From Rhodoplanes sp. (lineage in GTDB: Bacteria > Pseudomonadota > Alphaproteobacteria > Rhizobiales > Xanthobacteraceae), in NCBI RefSeq assembly GCF_013377085.1, contig NZ_JACAAX010000004.1:62001-126000 (forward strand): 64,000 bases of DNA, read 5' to 3'. This document shows, piece after piece, positions 17,717 to 26,284 of the stretch. The notes beneath the pieces were generated by a model, which was not told the DNA's origin, did no database searches, and worked only from the letters and a program-made list of their open reading frames with translations. The position numbers and the translations under genes are program-made. The stretch's first letter is position 1, and the number at the start of each line of letters is the position of its first letter.

Positions 17717-17957
17717 AGCAGTCTCCCCAATGTTGATGTGCCGCCACGGCTGGGTTCGGGGGATTTGGTCGGTGGTGTATCGGGCGCGCCGCAGCCGCGG
17801 ACGCAGTAGTGGTGAGGTCGAAGGTCAAGTGGAGATCGAGGATTCGATGTCGATCATCGTCCCAGGCCGGACGTGCGGATTTCTGTCGAGCCGGTTTATC
17901 TGTACAATGACGTATATCGGCCAGACTGTACTGCAGTGTCCCGGACACGTTTGTGTT

Positions 17958-17981
17958 GGAAACGGTTCCGGAAACGTTTCC
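17958..17981. promoter_or_regulatory. tandem LacI-type operators
   Basis: Two abutting 12-mers, GGAAACGGTTCC (17958-17969) and GGAAACGTTTCC (17970-17981); the second is a perfect palindrome. This is the CG-centred form bound by LacI/GalR-family regulators. The pair lies in the gap between the leftward transporter gene and the rightward lacI-type gene, suited to control both. The 315-base gap is AT-richer near 17880-17940 and holds no gene; a TACAAT at 17903-17908 may be a -10 element. Confidence 0.75.
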
Positions 17982-18031
17982 AACTGTCGGGCGACGGCTT
18001 GCGTTTGTCAAGCGGCGGCGTAGAAAAAGTC

Positions 18032-19144
18032 GTGAGCACGAGATCGACCGGATCAGGATCGAGTCGCCCCGGCATCCGTCAGGTCGCCGAGCGGGCGGGG
18101 GTCGGCATCGCCTCGGTGTCGCGGGTGCTGTCCGGCCAGCCGGGGTCCAGCCCGCAGCTCACCGAGCGCGTGCTGGAAGCCGCCCGGCAGCTCGGCTACA
18201 CCCCGAACCTGCTCGCCCAGAACCTCAGGCGGCGCACCACCCAGTCGATCGGCTTCGTCGGATCGGACATCACCAATCCGCTGCTCGCCTCGATCGTCGG
18301 CGGCGCCGAGAGCGTTCTCAGCGCCGCCGGCTACTCGGTCCTGCTGACCAATTCGGGCGGCATCCCGGACGTCGACGCCAAGCGCATCGCCGTCCTGCTG
18401 CAGCGCCAGGTGGATGGCCTGATCCTGCTGCCGGCGCTCGAGGACGATCCCGCGACGCTCGCCGCGCTGCGCAGTTCCGAAGCCCCCATGGTGGTGATCG
18501 ACCGCACCATGCCGGCCGATCTCGGCGCCCACTCGGTGCTGTCGGATCACCACGCCGGCCTCGGCGAGGCGACGCGGCATCTGCTCGATCTCGGGCACCG
18601 CCGCATCGGCGTCGCGGTCGGCCGCGACGTGCGGCCGTCGCGCGAGCGCATTCGCGCGGTCGAGTACGGCTTTCGGGCCCGTGGGCTGGTGCCCGATCTG
18701 ATCGTCGACTGGGGCACGCTGTCGGGCGAGCACGGCGAGAGCGCGATGGAGCGGTTCCTCGCCGACCCTGTGCCGCCGACTGCCGTGGTGCTCGGCGGCA
18801 TCCAGCTTCTCGAAGGCGCTCTGCGGGTGGTGCGCCGGCGCGGCCTGCGGCTCGGCGACCAGCTCTCGCTGGTGTGCTGCGACGACAGTCCGCTCAGCCG
18901 GTTCCACGACCCGCCGATCGCCGCGGTGCTGCGCGACACCGCGCTGCTCGGCCAGCGCGCCGCCGCCATCCTGCTGGAGCAGATCGAGCGGCCGCATCCG
19001 ACCGAGCCCGAGGTGCTGCCGACCTGGTTCGAGCCGCGCGCCAGTTGCGGCCCGGCCCCGGCCGTTGCGCCGGGCGTCGCCGCCGGGGACGGCGCGACGA
19101 CGAGTCGGACGGGATCGCGCCGAAACCGTCCGGCGCCGGCGTGA
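18032..19144 (+). CDS. LacI family transcriptional regulator
   Basis: Sugar- or sugar-acid-responsive repressor of about 370 residues. The N-terminal helix-turn-helix (IRQVAERAGVGIASVSRVLS) and hinge helix (LAQNLRRRTTQSIGFVG) are followed by a periplasmic-binding-protein-like effector domain (VDGLILLP, LGHRRIGV, TAVVLGG). The frame is open further upstream; GTG at 18032 gives a short N-terminus before the HTH and is my choice, without a strong Shine-Dalgarno. It is divergent from the transporter/dehydratase operon and has a double LacI-type operator in front, so autoregulation and control of the operon are likely. The C-terminal 40 residues are low-complexity. Confidence 0.88.
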   Translation: MSTRSTGSGSSRPGIRQVAERAGVGIASVSRVLSGQPGSSPQLTERVLEAARQLGYTPNLLAQNLRRRTTQSIGFVGSDITNPLLASIVGGAESVLSAAGYSVLLTNSGGIPDVDAKRIAVLLQRQVDGLILLPALEDDPATLAALRSSEAPMVVIDRTMPADLGAHSVLSDHHAGLGEATRHLLDLGHRRIGVAVGRDVRPSRERIRAVEYGFRARGLVPDLIVDWGTLSGEHGESAMERFLADPVPPTAVVLGGIQLLEGALRVVRRRGLRLGDQLSLVCCDDSPLSRFHDPPIAAVLRDTALLGQRAAAILLEQIERPHPTEPEVLPTWFEPRASCGPAPAVAPGVAAGDGATTSRTGSRRNRPAPA

Positions 19145-19180
19145 GCCGGACAGGCCGTCCGGCTCGTGTGACGCCAGAAA

Positions 19181-20248
19181 TCAGATCGCGTCGGCGATCG
19201 CCTTGCCGCAGGCGGTCGTGTCGGCATTGCCGCCGAGGTCGCGGGTGCGCAGCGTCTTCTCGGCCAGCACCCGCTCGATCGCCGTGACGATGGCGCCGGC
19301 GGCCTCGTGCTCGCCGAGATGGTCGAGCATCATGGCACCGGACCAGATCTGGCCGATCGGATTGGCGATACCCTGCCCGGCGATGTCCGGCGCCGAGCCG
19401 TGCACCGGCTCGAACACCGACGGGAAAATCCGCTCCGGGTTGATGTTGGCGGCCGCCGCGATGCCGATGGTGCCGGCGCAGGCGGGCCCGAGATCCGACA
19501 GGATGTCGCCGAACAGGTTGGAGCCGACCACCACGTCGAACCAGTCCGGATGCAGCACGAAGTTCGCCGTCAGAATGTCGATGTGGAACTTGTCCCAGCG
19601 CACGTCCGGATAGGCCTTCGCCATCTCGACCACGCGCTCGTCCCAGTACGGCATGGTGATCGAGATGCCGTTCGACTTGGTCGCCGAGGTGAGATGCTTC
19701 TTCGGCCGCTTCTGGGCGAGGTCGAAGGCGTATTTCAGCACCCGGTCGATGCCGATCCGCGTCATCACGGTCTCCTGCACGACGAACTCGCGCTCGGTGC
19801 CGGCGAACATGCGGCCGCCGACCGAGGAGTATTCGCCCTCGGTATTCTCGCGCACGACGAAGAAGTCGATGTCGCCCGGCTTGCGGCCGGCGAGCGGGCA
19901 GGGCACGCCGGGCAGCAGCTTCACGGGGCGCAGATTGACGTACTGATCGAAGTCGCGCCGGAACAGCAGCAGCGAGCCCCACAGCGAGACGTGGTCCGGC
20001 ACCTTTTCGGGCCAGCCGACCGCGCCGAAGAAGATGGCGTCGTGGCCGCCGATCTGCTGCTTCCAGTCCTCCGGCATCATGCGGCCGTGCTTGAGGTAAT
20101 AGTCGCAGGAGGAGAAATCGTACCAATCGAGCGTCAGCTCGAAGCCGTGCTTCTTGGCGACCTTCTCCAGGACGCGGACGCCCTCCGGCACCACTTCCTT
20201 GCCGATGCCGTCGCCGGGGATCACCGCCACTCGATAGGTCCGTGTCAT
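19181..20248 (-). CDS. tartrate dehydrogenase/decarboxylase-like (isocitrate/isopropylmalate DH family)
   Basis: 355-residue NAD-dependent beta-decarboxylating dehydrogenase. IPGDGIGKEVVPEG at the start, the substrate loop VRENTEGEYSSVGGRM near 135-150, and DVVVGSNLFGDILSDLGPACAGTIG near 225-250 place it in the TtuC/DmlA/YeaU group, which oxidises tartrate, D-malate or 3-isopropylmalate. NTEGEYS rather than LTGGIYF argues against LeuB. It converges on the LacI regulator gene and probably belongs functionally to the same acid-catabolism module. Substrate choice between tartrate and D-malate is not decided by sequence. Confidence 0.85.
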   Translation of the reverse strand: MTRTYRVAVIPGDGIGKEVVPEGVRVLEKVAKKHGFELTLDWYDFSSCDYYLKHGRMMPEDWKQQIGGHDAIFFGAVGWPEKVPDHVSLWGSLLLFRRDFDQYVNLRPVKLLPGVPCPLAGRKPGDIDFFVVRENTEGEYSSVGGRMFAGTEREFVVQETVMTRIGIDRVLKYAFDLAQKRPKKHLTSATKSNGISITMPYWDERVVEMAKAYPDVRWDKFHIDILTANFVLHPDWFDVVVGSNLFGDILSDLGPACAGTIGIAAAANINPERIFPSVFEPVHGSAPDIAGQGIANPIGQIWSGAMMLDHLGEHEAAGAIVTAIERVLAEKTLRTRDLGGNADTTACGKAIADAI

Positions 20249-20545
20249 GCCTCGCCTCCGGCTGCCTGTGCGCCGCCTGCACTGTCTGCTGTCGGGAAAG
20301 TCGATCGTCGAGCGCGACCGAGGTTGAGGGGAGATGTTCGATGCCGTCAATCCCCGACCGCAGCAGACCCGGCGCGCGGTAAATGGAGCACGGGTTCCTG
20401 CGGTTGACCCAAATCAAGGCTGGCGCGCAGCCGCCCCATAGTCTTCGCGTGGTTGCATGCGGTCAGGTGCCTGTCGGCGAAGCAGACGGAGGGTGAGGGC
20501 CGGTTTCGACGTCGACATGGGCTGGGCCGCGGAAGGACGCCAGCC

Positions 20546-20959
20546 ATGATCACCGCGCCGACTCTGACGATCTCCCCGGAAAAGGTCTGCTACGTCATCA
20601 TGAAGGCGCGCGAGTTCGAGGTTCTGGACGTCGCCAACGACGACGCCGGTGCCGAGGACGACGAGGGTAGCTGGTCGGCGATGGACGCCCGCCGCGACGA
20701 CCCCACCTTCCGCGAGCTGAAGTCCTTCATCCGAGGCCTCAACCAGGACGAACAGGTCGATCTCGTGGCGCTCACTTGGCTCGGCCGCGGCGACGCCACC
20801 ATCGACGAGTGGGACGACATTCGGGCCGAGGCCGCCCGTGCCCACAACAAGCGCACCGCCGACTACCTGCTGTCCAAGCCGATGCTGCCCGACCACCTGC
20901 AGGACGCGCTGGAGCAGTTCGGCTGCTCCTGCGACGATTACGATCTCGGGCATTTCTGA
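20546..20959 (+). CDS. DUF3775 domain protein
   Basis: 137-residue acidic cytoplasmic protein of the DUF3775 family. It opens with a short beta/helix stretch (LTISPEKVCYVIMKAREF), followed by an Asp/Glu-rich linker and the conserved FIRGLNQDEQVDLVALTWLGRGD and YLLSKPMLPDHLQDALEQFG regions. Function is unknown. The ATG at 20546 is preceded by GGAAGG 14-19 bases upstream. It stands alone: the leftward dehydrogenase lies upstream across a 297-base gap with no other gene, and a RIME-like repeat lies downstream. Confidence 0.8.
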   Translation: MITAPTLTISPEKVCYVIMKAREFEVLDVANDDAGAEDDEGSWSAMDARRDDPTFRELKSFIRGLNQDEQVDLVALTWLGRGDATIDEWDDIRAEAARAHNKRTADYLLSKPMLPDHLQDALEQFGCSCDDYDLGHF

Positions 20960-20982
20960 GTCTCACCCGCAAGAAATTCTTG

Positions 20983-21086
20983 CGTCATCGCCGGGCTCGA
21001 CCCGGCGACCCGGCGATTCATCCTATTGAAAATAAAGAATCTTCCGTCCTTTAGTTGAATGCGCGGGTCGAGCCCGCGCATGACGG
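20983..21086. repeat. RIME-like palindromic repeat, copy 1 (reversed)
   Basis: Starts CGTCATCGCCGGGCTCGACC and ends GCGCGGGTCGAGCCCGCGCA then TGACGG. Each end is itself a hairpin, and the two ends are different. The middle is AT-rich and diverged. The end order is inverted relative to the copies at 30051, 31639 and 33640. Confidence 0.7.
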
Positions 21087-21190
21087 CATTCGACGCTTGG
21101 CGGCCTGCCCTTGCCTCGGGCGGCTCGCTTTTGCAGATTGCGCCGCCGATCCGCGCCGTCGCCCGACAGCCGCGGCGCGCCAGGACCGCC

Positions 21191-22372
21191 ATGACCGAGA
21201 CCATCACCTCCCACTACCTCGCCCGCACGCCGCTCGACGCGCTGCATCGCCGCCGCGGCGCCCGCATGGTGCCGTTCGCCGGTTACGAGATGCCGGTGCA
21301 GTACCCCATGGGGATCCTGCAGGAGCACCTGCACACCCGCAGCGCCGCCGGTCTGTTCGACGTCTCCCACATGGGCCAGATCGTGTTGCGTGCGCCCTCG
21401 GGCAAGGCCGAGGACGCGGCGCGGGCGCTGGAGTCGCTGGTGCCGGCCGACATCGTCGCGCTGGCGCTGGGCCGCCAGCGCTACACGGTGTTCACCAACG
21501 ACACCGGCGGCGTCCTCGACGACCTGATGGTGTCGAACCAGGGCGACCATCTCTTTATCGTCGTCAACGCCGCCTGCAAGGCGGCCGACGAGGCGCATCT
21601 GCGCGACCGGCTGGCCGGCCTGTGCACAGTCGAGCCGCTTGCCGACCGGGCGCTCGTCGCCCTGCAGGGGCCGCAGGCCGAGGCCGTGCTGGCGGCGCTC
21701 GCCCCCGAGGTTGCCGCGATGCGCTTCATGGACGCCAGGCCGGTGACCCTGATGGGCGCCGCCTGCCTGGTCTCCCGCACCGGCTACACGGGCGAGGACG
21801 GCTTTGAAATCAGCGTGCCGGCCGGCCGTGTCGAAGAGCTTTGCGAAACGCTGCTCGAGAGCCCGGCCGTGGCGCCGATCGGGCTCGGCGCCCGCGACTC
21901 GCTGCGGCTCGAGGCGGGCCTCTGCCTCTACGGCAGCGATCTCGACACCCGGACGACGCCGGTCGAGGCGGCGCTGGAGTGGAGCATCCAGAAATCCCGC
22001 CGCCGCGGCGGTGCGCGGGCCGGCGGCTTCCCGGGCGCCGACACCGTGCTGCGCCAGCTTTCCGAAGGCGCGGCCCGTCGCCGCGTCGGCCTCGCGCCCG
22101 AGGGCCGCGCCCCGGTGCGCGGGCACACGGCGCTCTACCGCGACCAGCAGGGCGGCGAGCCGGTCGCTGGCGAGCCAGCCGCTGGCGAGCCAGCCGGCGA
22201 GGTCACCTCCGGCGGCTTCGGGCCGAGCATTGGCGCGCCGGTCGCGATGGGCTATGTGCCGGTCGCGGACGCCGGCGTCGGGACCCTCCTGTTCGCCGAC
22301 GTGCGCGGCAAGCGCCTGCCCGTGCGGGTGGCGGCGCTGCCGTTCTGGCCCAACCGCTACAAGCGCCCCTGA
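21191..22372 (+). CDS. gcvT: glycine cleavage system T protein (aminomethyltransferase)
   Basis: Transfers the methylene group from the lipoyl arm of GcvH to tetrahydrofolate and releases ammonia. The 393 residues carry the family signature: [25 protein letters not shown] near the start, [11 protein letters not shown] near 55, [14 protein letters not shown] near 100, and [13 protein letters not shown] near 200, with [15 protein letters not shown]. The C-terminal barrel contains an unusual insertion, [16 protein letters not shown] (about residues 318-335), encoded by a tandem 15-bp repeat. gcvH follows 17 bases later, but gcvP is not in this window. Confidence 0.93.
   Translation: MTETITSHYLARTPLDALHRRRGARMVPFAGYEMPVQYPMGILQEHLHTRSAAGLFDVSHMGQIVLRAPSGKAEDAARALESLVPADIVALALGRQRYTVFTNDTGGVLDDLMVSNQGDHLFIVVNAACKAADEAHLRDRLAGLCTVEPLADRALVALQGPQAEAVLAALAPEVAAMRFMDARPVTLMGAACLVSRTGYTGEDGFEISVPAGRVEELCETLLESPAVAPIGLGARDSLRLEAGLCLYGSDLDTRTTPVEAALEWSIQKSRRRGGARAGGFPGADTVLRQLSEGAARRRVGLAPEGRAPVRGHTALYRDQQGGEPVAGEPAAGEPAGEVTSGGFGPSIGAPVAMGYVPVADAGVGTLLFADVRGKRLPVRVAALPFWPNRYKRP
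22166..22195 (+). repeat. in-frame tandem 15-bp repeat inside gcvT
   Basis: Two exact copies of GCTGGCGAGCCAGCC, at 22166-22180 and 22181-22195, encode repeated AGEPA. The unit is nearly palindromic and its 15-bp length keeps the frame. It probably arose by slippage in a surface loop. Confidence 0.8.
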
Positions 22373-22389
22373 CGGATCCGGAGAGCCCG

Positions 22390-22755
22390 ATGCTGAAATT
22401 CACCAAGGACCACGAGTGGCTGCGGCTCGACGGCGACGTCGCCGTGGTGGGCATCACCGACCACGCCCAGGAGCAGCTCGGCGACCTGGTCTTCGTCGAG
22501 TTGCCGGGCATCGGCGCCGGCTTCTTGCAGGGGTCGGCGGCGGCCGTGGTCGAGTCCGTCAAGGCGGCCTCCGACATCTACGCGCCGGTGTCGGGCGAGG
22601 TGACCGAGGTCAACGACGCCGTCGTCCAGGAGCCCGGCCTGGTCAATTCCGATCCGACCGGCCAGGGCTGGCTGTTCAAGATGAGGGTCGCCGACAAGAC
22701 CCAGCTCGACTCGCTGCTGGACGAGGCCGGCTACAAGGCGATTTTGGCGGGATAG
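22390..22755 (+). CDS. gcvH: glycine cleavage system H protein
   Basis: 121-residue lipoyl carrier of the glycine cleavage system. The lipoylated lysine is K58 in [16 protein letters not shown] at the start, [19 protein letters not shown], and [12 protein letters not shown] complete the family pattern. The ATG at 22390 lies 17 bases after the gcvT stop, so the two are co-transcribed. The gene expected next, gcvP, is replaced here by the convergent ftsY. Confidence 0.95.
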   Translation: MLKFTKDHEWLRLDGDVAVVGITDHAQEQLGDLVFVELPGIGAGFLQGSAAAVVESVKAASDIYAPVSGEVTEVNDAVVQEPGLVNSDPTGQGWLFKMRVADKTQLDSLLDEAGYKAILAG

Positions 22756-22773
22756 GGCGAGATTTTCCGCGGC

Positions 22774-22815
22774 GGTCATTCCGGGGCGCGCTGAAAGCGC
22801 GAACCCGGAACGACG
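22774..22815. repeat. short palindromic intergenic unit between gcvH and ftsY
   Basis: GTCATTCCGGGG...GCGCGC-TGAAA-GCGCG...CCCGGAACGAC forms an imperfect long hairpin filling the gap between two convergent genes. It is a common dispersed alphaproteobacterial unit and may double as a bidirectional terminator. Confidence 0.55.
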
Positions 22816-22820
22816 GCACA

Positions 22821-23777
22821 CTACCCCTCGATCCCCGCGACCGCCTTGGCAAAATCCTTCGCCTCGAAGGGGGCGAGGTCGTCGATCCCCTCGCCGACCC
22901 CGATGAAATGCACGGGCAGGCCGAACTTGGCCGAGACGGCGACCAGGATGCCGCCCCGTGCGGTGCCGTCGAGCTTGGTCATCACCAGGCCGGTGACGCC
23001 GGCGATCTTGGTGAACACCTCGACCTGCGACAGCGCGTTCTGGCCGACGGTGGCGTCGAGCACCAGCAGCACGGCATGCGGCGCGGTGGCGTCGACCTTG
23101 CGCATCACCCGGACGATCTTCTCGAGCTCGCCCATCAGGGCGGTCTTGTTCTGCAGCCGGCCGGCGGTGTCGACCACCAGCACGTCGGCGTTCTGGGCCC
23201 GGGCGGCCTCCAGCGCCTCGTAGGCGAGGCTGGCGGCATCGCTCCCCTGGGCGCCGGCGATCACCGGACTCTTGGTGCGCTCCCCCCAGATCTTGATCTG
23301 CTCGATGGCGGCGGCCCGGAAGGTGTCGCCGGCGGCCAGCACCACCTTGCGGCCCTCGGCCGAAAGGCGCGCCGCGAGCTTGCCGATGGTCGTCGTCTTG
23401 CCGGAGCCGTTGACCCCGACCACCAGCACCACGAAGGGCTTTTGGGCCGCGTCGATCACCAGCGGCCGGGCGACGGGCAGGAGGATCTTCTCCACCTCGG
23501 TGGCCAGGACCGCCCGCACCTCGTCGGCCGAGACCTGCTTGTCGTAGCGGCCCTCGCCGACCTTGGCGGCGATCGAGACCGCGGTCTCGACGCCGAGATC
23601 GGCGCGGATCAGCGCCTCCTCGAGCTCCTCGATGACGCCGGCGTCGAGCTTGCGCTTGGTGACGAGGTCGGCGATCGCCCCGCCGAGCGAGGCGGAGGTG
23701 CGCTTGAGGCCGCTGGAGAGCCGGCGCCACCAGCTCGGCCGGCCGGTGGTGTCATGGTCTTCGGTGCTATCGGTCAT
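22821..23777 (-). CDS. ftsY: signal recognition particle receptor FtsY
   Basis: SRP-type GTPase that docks ribosome-SRP complexes at the membrane. The 318 residues contain the NG domain: P-loop GVNGSGKTTTIGKLA near residue 120, GDTFRAAAIEQ near 150, DTAGRLQNK near 205, and TKLDGTARGG near 260. The N-terminal acidic A domain of Escherichia coli FtsY is essentially absent; only a short basic/aromatic segment (RPSWWRRLSSGLKRT) precedes the N domain, as is common in Alphaproteobacteria. Its ATG at 23777 is 27 bases from the start of the divergent pseudouridine synthase gene, so the promoters overlap. Confidence 0.95.
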   Translation of the reverse strand: MTDSTEDHDTTGRPSWWRRLSSGLKRTSASLGGAIADLVTKRKLDAGVIEELEEALIRADLGVETAVSIAAKVGEGRYDKQVSADEVRAVLATEVEKILLPVARPLVIDAAQKPFVVLVVGVNGSGKTTTIGKLAARLSAEGRKVVLAAGDTFRAAAIEQIKIWGERTKSPVIAGAQGSDAASLAYEALEAARAQNADVLVVDTAGRLQNKTALMGELEKIVRVMRKVDATAPHAVLLVLDATVGQNALSQVEVFTKIAGVTGLVMTKLDGTARGGILVAVSAKFGLPVHFIGVGEGIDDLAPFEAKDFAKAVAGIEG

Positions 23778-23804
23778 GTCGGGGGCCGTGATAGCGCTTT
23801 CGCC

Positions 23805-24527
23805 ATGACACAGGAAGAGATGCTTGCGCGCGTCCTCTACCGGGACGGGCTGATGATCGTGATCGACAAGCCGGCCGGGCTGCCGGTGCATCGCGGGCCG
23901 AAGGGCGGCGAGAGCCTGGAGGAATCCTTCGAGGCGCTGCGCTTCGGGCTGCCGCGCGCGCCCTCGCTGGCCCACCGGCTCGACCGCGAGACCTCCGGCT
24001 GCCTGGTGCTGGGGCGCCACCGCAAGGCGCTCGCCCATCTGGGCCTCCTGTTCAAGCACGGCGAGGTGAAGAAGACCTACTGGGCCGTGGTCGAGGGTGG
24101 GCCCGAGGCCGACACCGGGACCATCGACATGCCGCTCGGCCGCCTCGACGAGACCCGCGGCTGGTGGATGCAGCCCGACCCCAAGGGCCAGCCCGCCGTC
24201 ACCACCTGGCAGGTGCTGGGACGCGGTGCCGCGCCCGACGAAGCCGGCCGAGACGGCGACAGCCCACGGCTGACCTGGCTGGCCCTTTCGCCGCTGACCG
24301 GCCGCACCCACCAGCTCCGGGTGCACTGCTCGGCCATGGGTTTTCCCATTCTCGGCGACAACATCTACGGCCGCGCGCCCCGCTTCGGCGGCCCGCGCCT
24401 GCACCTGCACGCCCGCGAGATCGTCGTGCCGCTGTCGAAGAACAAGCCGCCCGTGCGGATCGTCGCGCCCGTGCCGGAGCACCTGCGGCCGGTGCTGGCG
24501 GCCTGCGGGTGGGCCGGGGAGGAATGA
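23805..24527 (+). CDS. RluA-family RNA pseudouridine synthase
   Basis: Isomerises specific uridines in rRNA or tRNA. The 240 residues hold the catalytic motif HRLDRETSG near residue 60, with the essential Asp. IVIDKPAGLPVHRGP near 18-32, LTGRTHQLRVHCSAMGFPILGD near 165-185, and a C-terminal LHLHAREIV complete the pattern. No S4 domain precedes the catalytic domain, so it resembles the short TruC/RluA forms. The target uridine is not predictable. Divergent from ftsY. Confidence 0.9.
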   Translation: MTQEEMLARVLYRDGLMIVIDKPAGLPVHRGPKGGESLEESFEALRFGLPRAPSLAHRLDRETSGCLVLGRHRKALAHLGLLFKHGEVKKTYWAVVEGGPEADTGTIDMPLGRLDETRGWWMQPDPKGQPAVTTWQVLGRGAAPDEAGRDGDSPRLTWLALSPLTGRTHQLRVHCSAMGFPILGDNIYGRAPRFGGPRLHLHAREIVVPLSKNKPPVRIVAPVPEHLRPVLAACGWAGEE

Positions 24528-24567
24528 GCGCCAAAGGCAAAGGCTTTCAGGGCCAAATACATTCGAC

Positions 24568-24614
24568 CGTCACCCCGAGCAGCTCGGGCGAAGCCCGAGC
24601 CTCGAAGGGCGACG
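24568..24614. repeat. short palindromic intergenic unit
   Basis: CGTCACCCCGAGC...CTCGGGCGAAGCCCGAG...GGGCGACGG forms nested hairpins in the 119-base gap between two convergent genes. It is probably a dispersed repeat and may help terminate transcription. Confidence 0.45.
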
Positions 24615-24646
24615 GCGTGGCGCGGAATCCACCGGAAATCGTCGTC

Positions 24647-25066
24647 TCAAAAGCTCCCCCCCACCAGAATCCGCGCCTTGGCCGTGGTGGCGACCTTGCC
24701 GGCGGCGGTGAGGATGCGGCCGCGCAGGATGACGACGTCGCTCTTGAGGTGCGGGGCTTCGGTCACGCTGTCGACCGACCATTCCAGCGTGATCTCCTGG
24801 TCGGCCGGGATCGGCACGTGGAAGCGGAACGAGATGTCGTGGCCGATCACGGCGCCGCGCGCCGCATAGTGGCTGGCGAGAAATCCCATGAGCTGCGCCG
24901 CCATCTGCGGGCCCGAGATGATCGGCACCTTGTAGCGCGTGCCGGCGGCGAAATCGGGATCGTGGTGCAGCGGGTTCCTGTCGCCGGCGAGCGCCGCGAA
25001 GGCGCTGGCGTCGGCAAAGCTCACATGGAGCGTGGTCGAGAACTTTTCCGTCGGATCGACGCGCAT
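24647..25066 (-). CDS. MaoC-like hot-dog dehydratase
   Basis: 139-residue single hot-dog domain protein of the MaoC / (R)-specific enoyl-CoA hydratase family. The hydratase signature is AGDRNPLHHDPDFA at residues 27-40, with the catalytic Asp and His. GPQMAAQLMGFL and GHDISFRFHVPIPADQEI are also family-like. It could hydrate enoyl-CoAs or act as a thioesterase-like binding protein. It follows a PNPOx-like gene by 14 bases on the same strand. The function of the pair is unknown. Confidence 0.82.
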   Translation of the reverse strand: MRVDPTEKFSTTLHVSFADASAFAALAGDRNPLHHDPDFAAGTRYKVPIISGPQMAAQLMGFLASHYAARGAVIGHDISFRFHVPIPADQEITLEWSVDSVTEAPHLKSDVVILRGRILTAAGKVATTAKARILVGGSF

Positions 25067-25080
25067 GGGCTCACGGGCGC

Positions 25081-25713
25081 TCAGTACAGGGTGGCTTTCT
25101 GCCGTTCCGGATAGGTGCGGTCGTGCTCGGCGGCATCGATCCGCCCGGACGACGCGGCGGCCAGGATGGCGCCGGAGCTCGGCAGGCTCTTGCGGTCGAC
25201 CCGCCGCGCCGGATCCCACAGATGCGAGCGCACCAGCGCCTTCGGGCACTGGAAATAGACCCGCTCGACCGTGACGACGATGACGGTCCGGGGCGTCTTG
25301 TTCTCCAGGCGAAAGCTCTCGGTCAGGGCCGGGTCGGTCGAGATGACGGCGCGGCCGTTGACCCGCAGGGTCTCGTCGCAACCCGGGATCAGGAACAGCA
25401 GCGCGATGCGCGGATCGACGATCAGGTTGCGCAAGGAGTCGATGCGATTGTTGCCGCGCCGGTCGGGGATCAGCAGCGTCTTCTCGTCGGCGACCCGCAC
25501 GAAGCCGGCCGGGTCGCCGCGCGGCGAGCAATCGAGCCCGTCGGCGCCGCCGGTGGCGATCACCACGAAGGGCGCGGCCTCGATCAGGGCCCGGTAGGGG
25601 GCGTTGACGTGGTCGATTTCCTTCAGGACCGCATTCGGGAGCGGCGTGTCGTAGAGCGCCTCCAGCGCTTCGATGGTGGTGACGGTGTGATCTGCTCCCG
25701 ACCTGCCTGCCAT
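25081..25713 (-). CDS. pyridoxamine 5'-phosphate oxidase-like FMN-binding protein
   Basis: 210-residue protein of the MSMEG_1061-type PNPOx-like family: a split beta-barrel that usually binds FMN or a related flavin. Recognisable segments are PFVVIATGGADGLDCSPRGDPAG near 50-70, DEKTLLIPDRRGNNRIDSLRNL near 77-98, and RIALLFLIPG near 104. The start at 25713 follows GAGGGAGC. It is probably co-transcribed with the MaoC-like gene. It is not PdxH itself; the substrate is unknown. Confidence 0.82.
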   Translation of the reverse strand: MAGRSGADHTVTTIEALEALYDTPLPNAVLKEIDHVNAPYRALIEAAPFVVIATGGADGLDCSPRGDPAGFVRVADEKTLLIPDRRGNNRIDSLRNLIVDPRIALLFLIPGCDETLRVNGRAVISTDPALTESFRLENKTPRTVIVVTVERVYFQCPKALVRSHLWDPARRVDRKSLPSSGAILAAASSGRIDAAEHDRTYPERQKATLY

Positions 25714-25864
25714 GCTGCTCCCTCTCTGGCCTGCCCGTGCAGGCGGACCGGCCACTCCGGCCGGCCGCCCAGTATAGGTCATCCGGCGGCGGCGATCCTG
25801 CCGGTCGCCGCCGGGCCGTCATGCACGAGCGGGCCGGTCCTCCGGCCCGACGCCGCTGACGCGA

Positions 25865-26215
25865 TCAGAACGGGCCGCGCGAGGCGATGCCGGCGATGAC
25901 GCCGTCGAGTTGCCGGATGCGTGCCGCATAGACGCCGGTGAGGCAGCCGACATCGCTGCCGCACGCCTCGCGGGTCTGGATGAAGGCGCGCTGCGCGTCC
26001 TGGATGTCGCCGCGCTGGCCCATGGCGACCAGCGAGGTGGCGACCCCGTAGAGCGTCGCCATCCGGGCCTCGTTCTGGCCGAGGGCGTAATGACTGCAGA
26101 CCGTGCGGTCCGCCGGGGTCGTCGCCTTGGCGCAGTCGATCGGCGAATAGTCGGCAGCCGAGGCCGTACCCGTGACGGCGGCAGCAAGGCACACGCCGAG
26201 CAGCAAGGCTTTCAT
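25865..26215 (-). CDS. secreted LprI-like (DUF1311) protein
   Basis: 116-residue exported protein: a signal peptide (MKALLLGVCLAAAVTGTASA) precedes a small four-cysteine helical domain with C28, C40, C85 and C91 (IDCAKATTPADRTVCSH, REACGSDVGCL), the pattern of DUF1311/LprI. Members include a mycobacterial lysozyme inhibitor, but most are uncharacterised. It lies upstream of the PNPOx-like gene on the same strand, after the mtaB terminator. Confidence 0.78.
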   Translation of the reverse strand: MKALLLGVCLAAAVTGTASAADYSPIDCAKATTPADRTVCSHYALGQNEARMATLYGVATSLVAMGQRGDIQDAQRAFIQTREACGSDVGCLTGVYAARIRQLDGVIAGIASRGPF

Positions 26216-26260
26216 CGCAACCTCCTGGTGTCGTCGACGGACGTTTTCAAAACACCGCGC

Positions 26261-26282
26261 AAAAAAACGGCCCGCAGGCCGT
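26261..26282 (-). terminator. intrinsic terminator of dapF-mtaB
   Basis: On the minus strand the stem ACGGCC-TGCG-GGCCGT is followed directly by a T-run. It begins 2 bases after the mtaB stop codon. Confidence 0.85.
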
Positions 26283-26284
26283 CG

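Noticed and set aside
19181-20248. Calling the dehydrogenase LeuB because leuC is in the window
   Set aside because: The substrate loop reads NTEGEYS as in tartrate/D-malate dehydrogenases, and the gene lies 17 kb from leuC beside a sugar-acid module.
21087-21190. Glycine riboswitch in front of gcvT
   Set aside because: I looked for the paired glycine aptamer motifs and found only the RIME-like repeat and GC-rich leader; no second aptamer or expression platform is visible.
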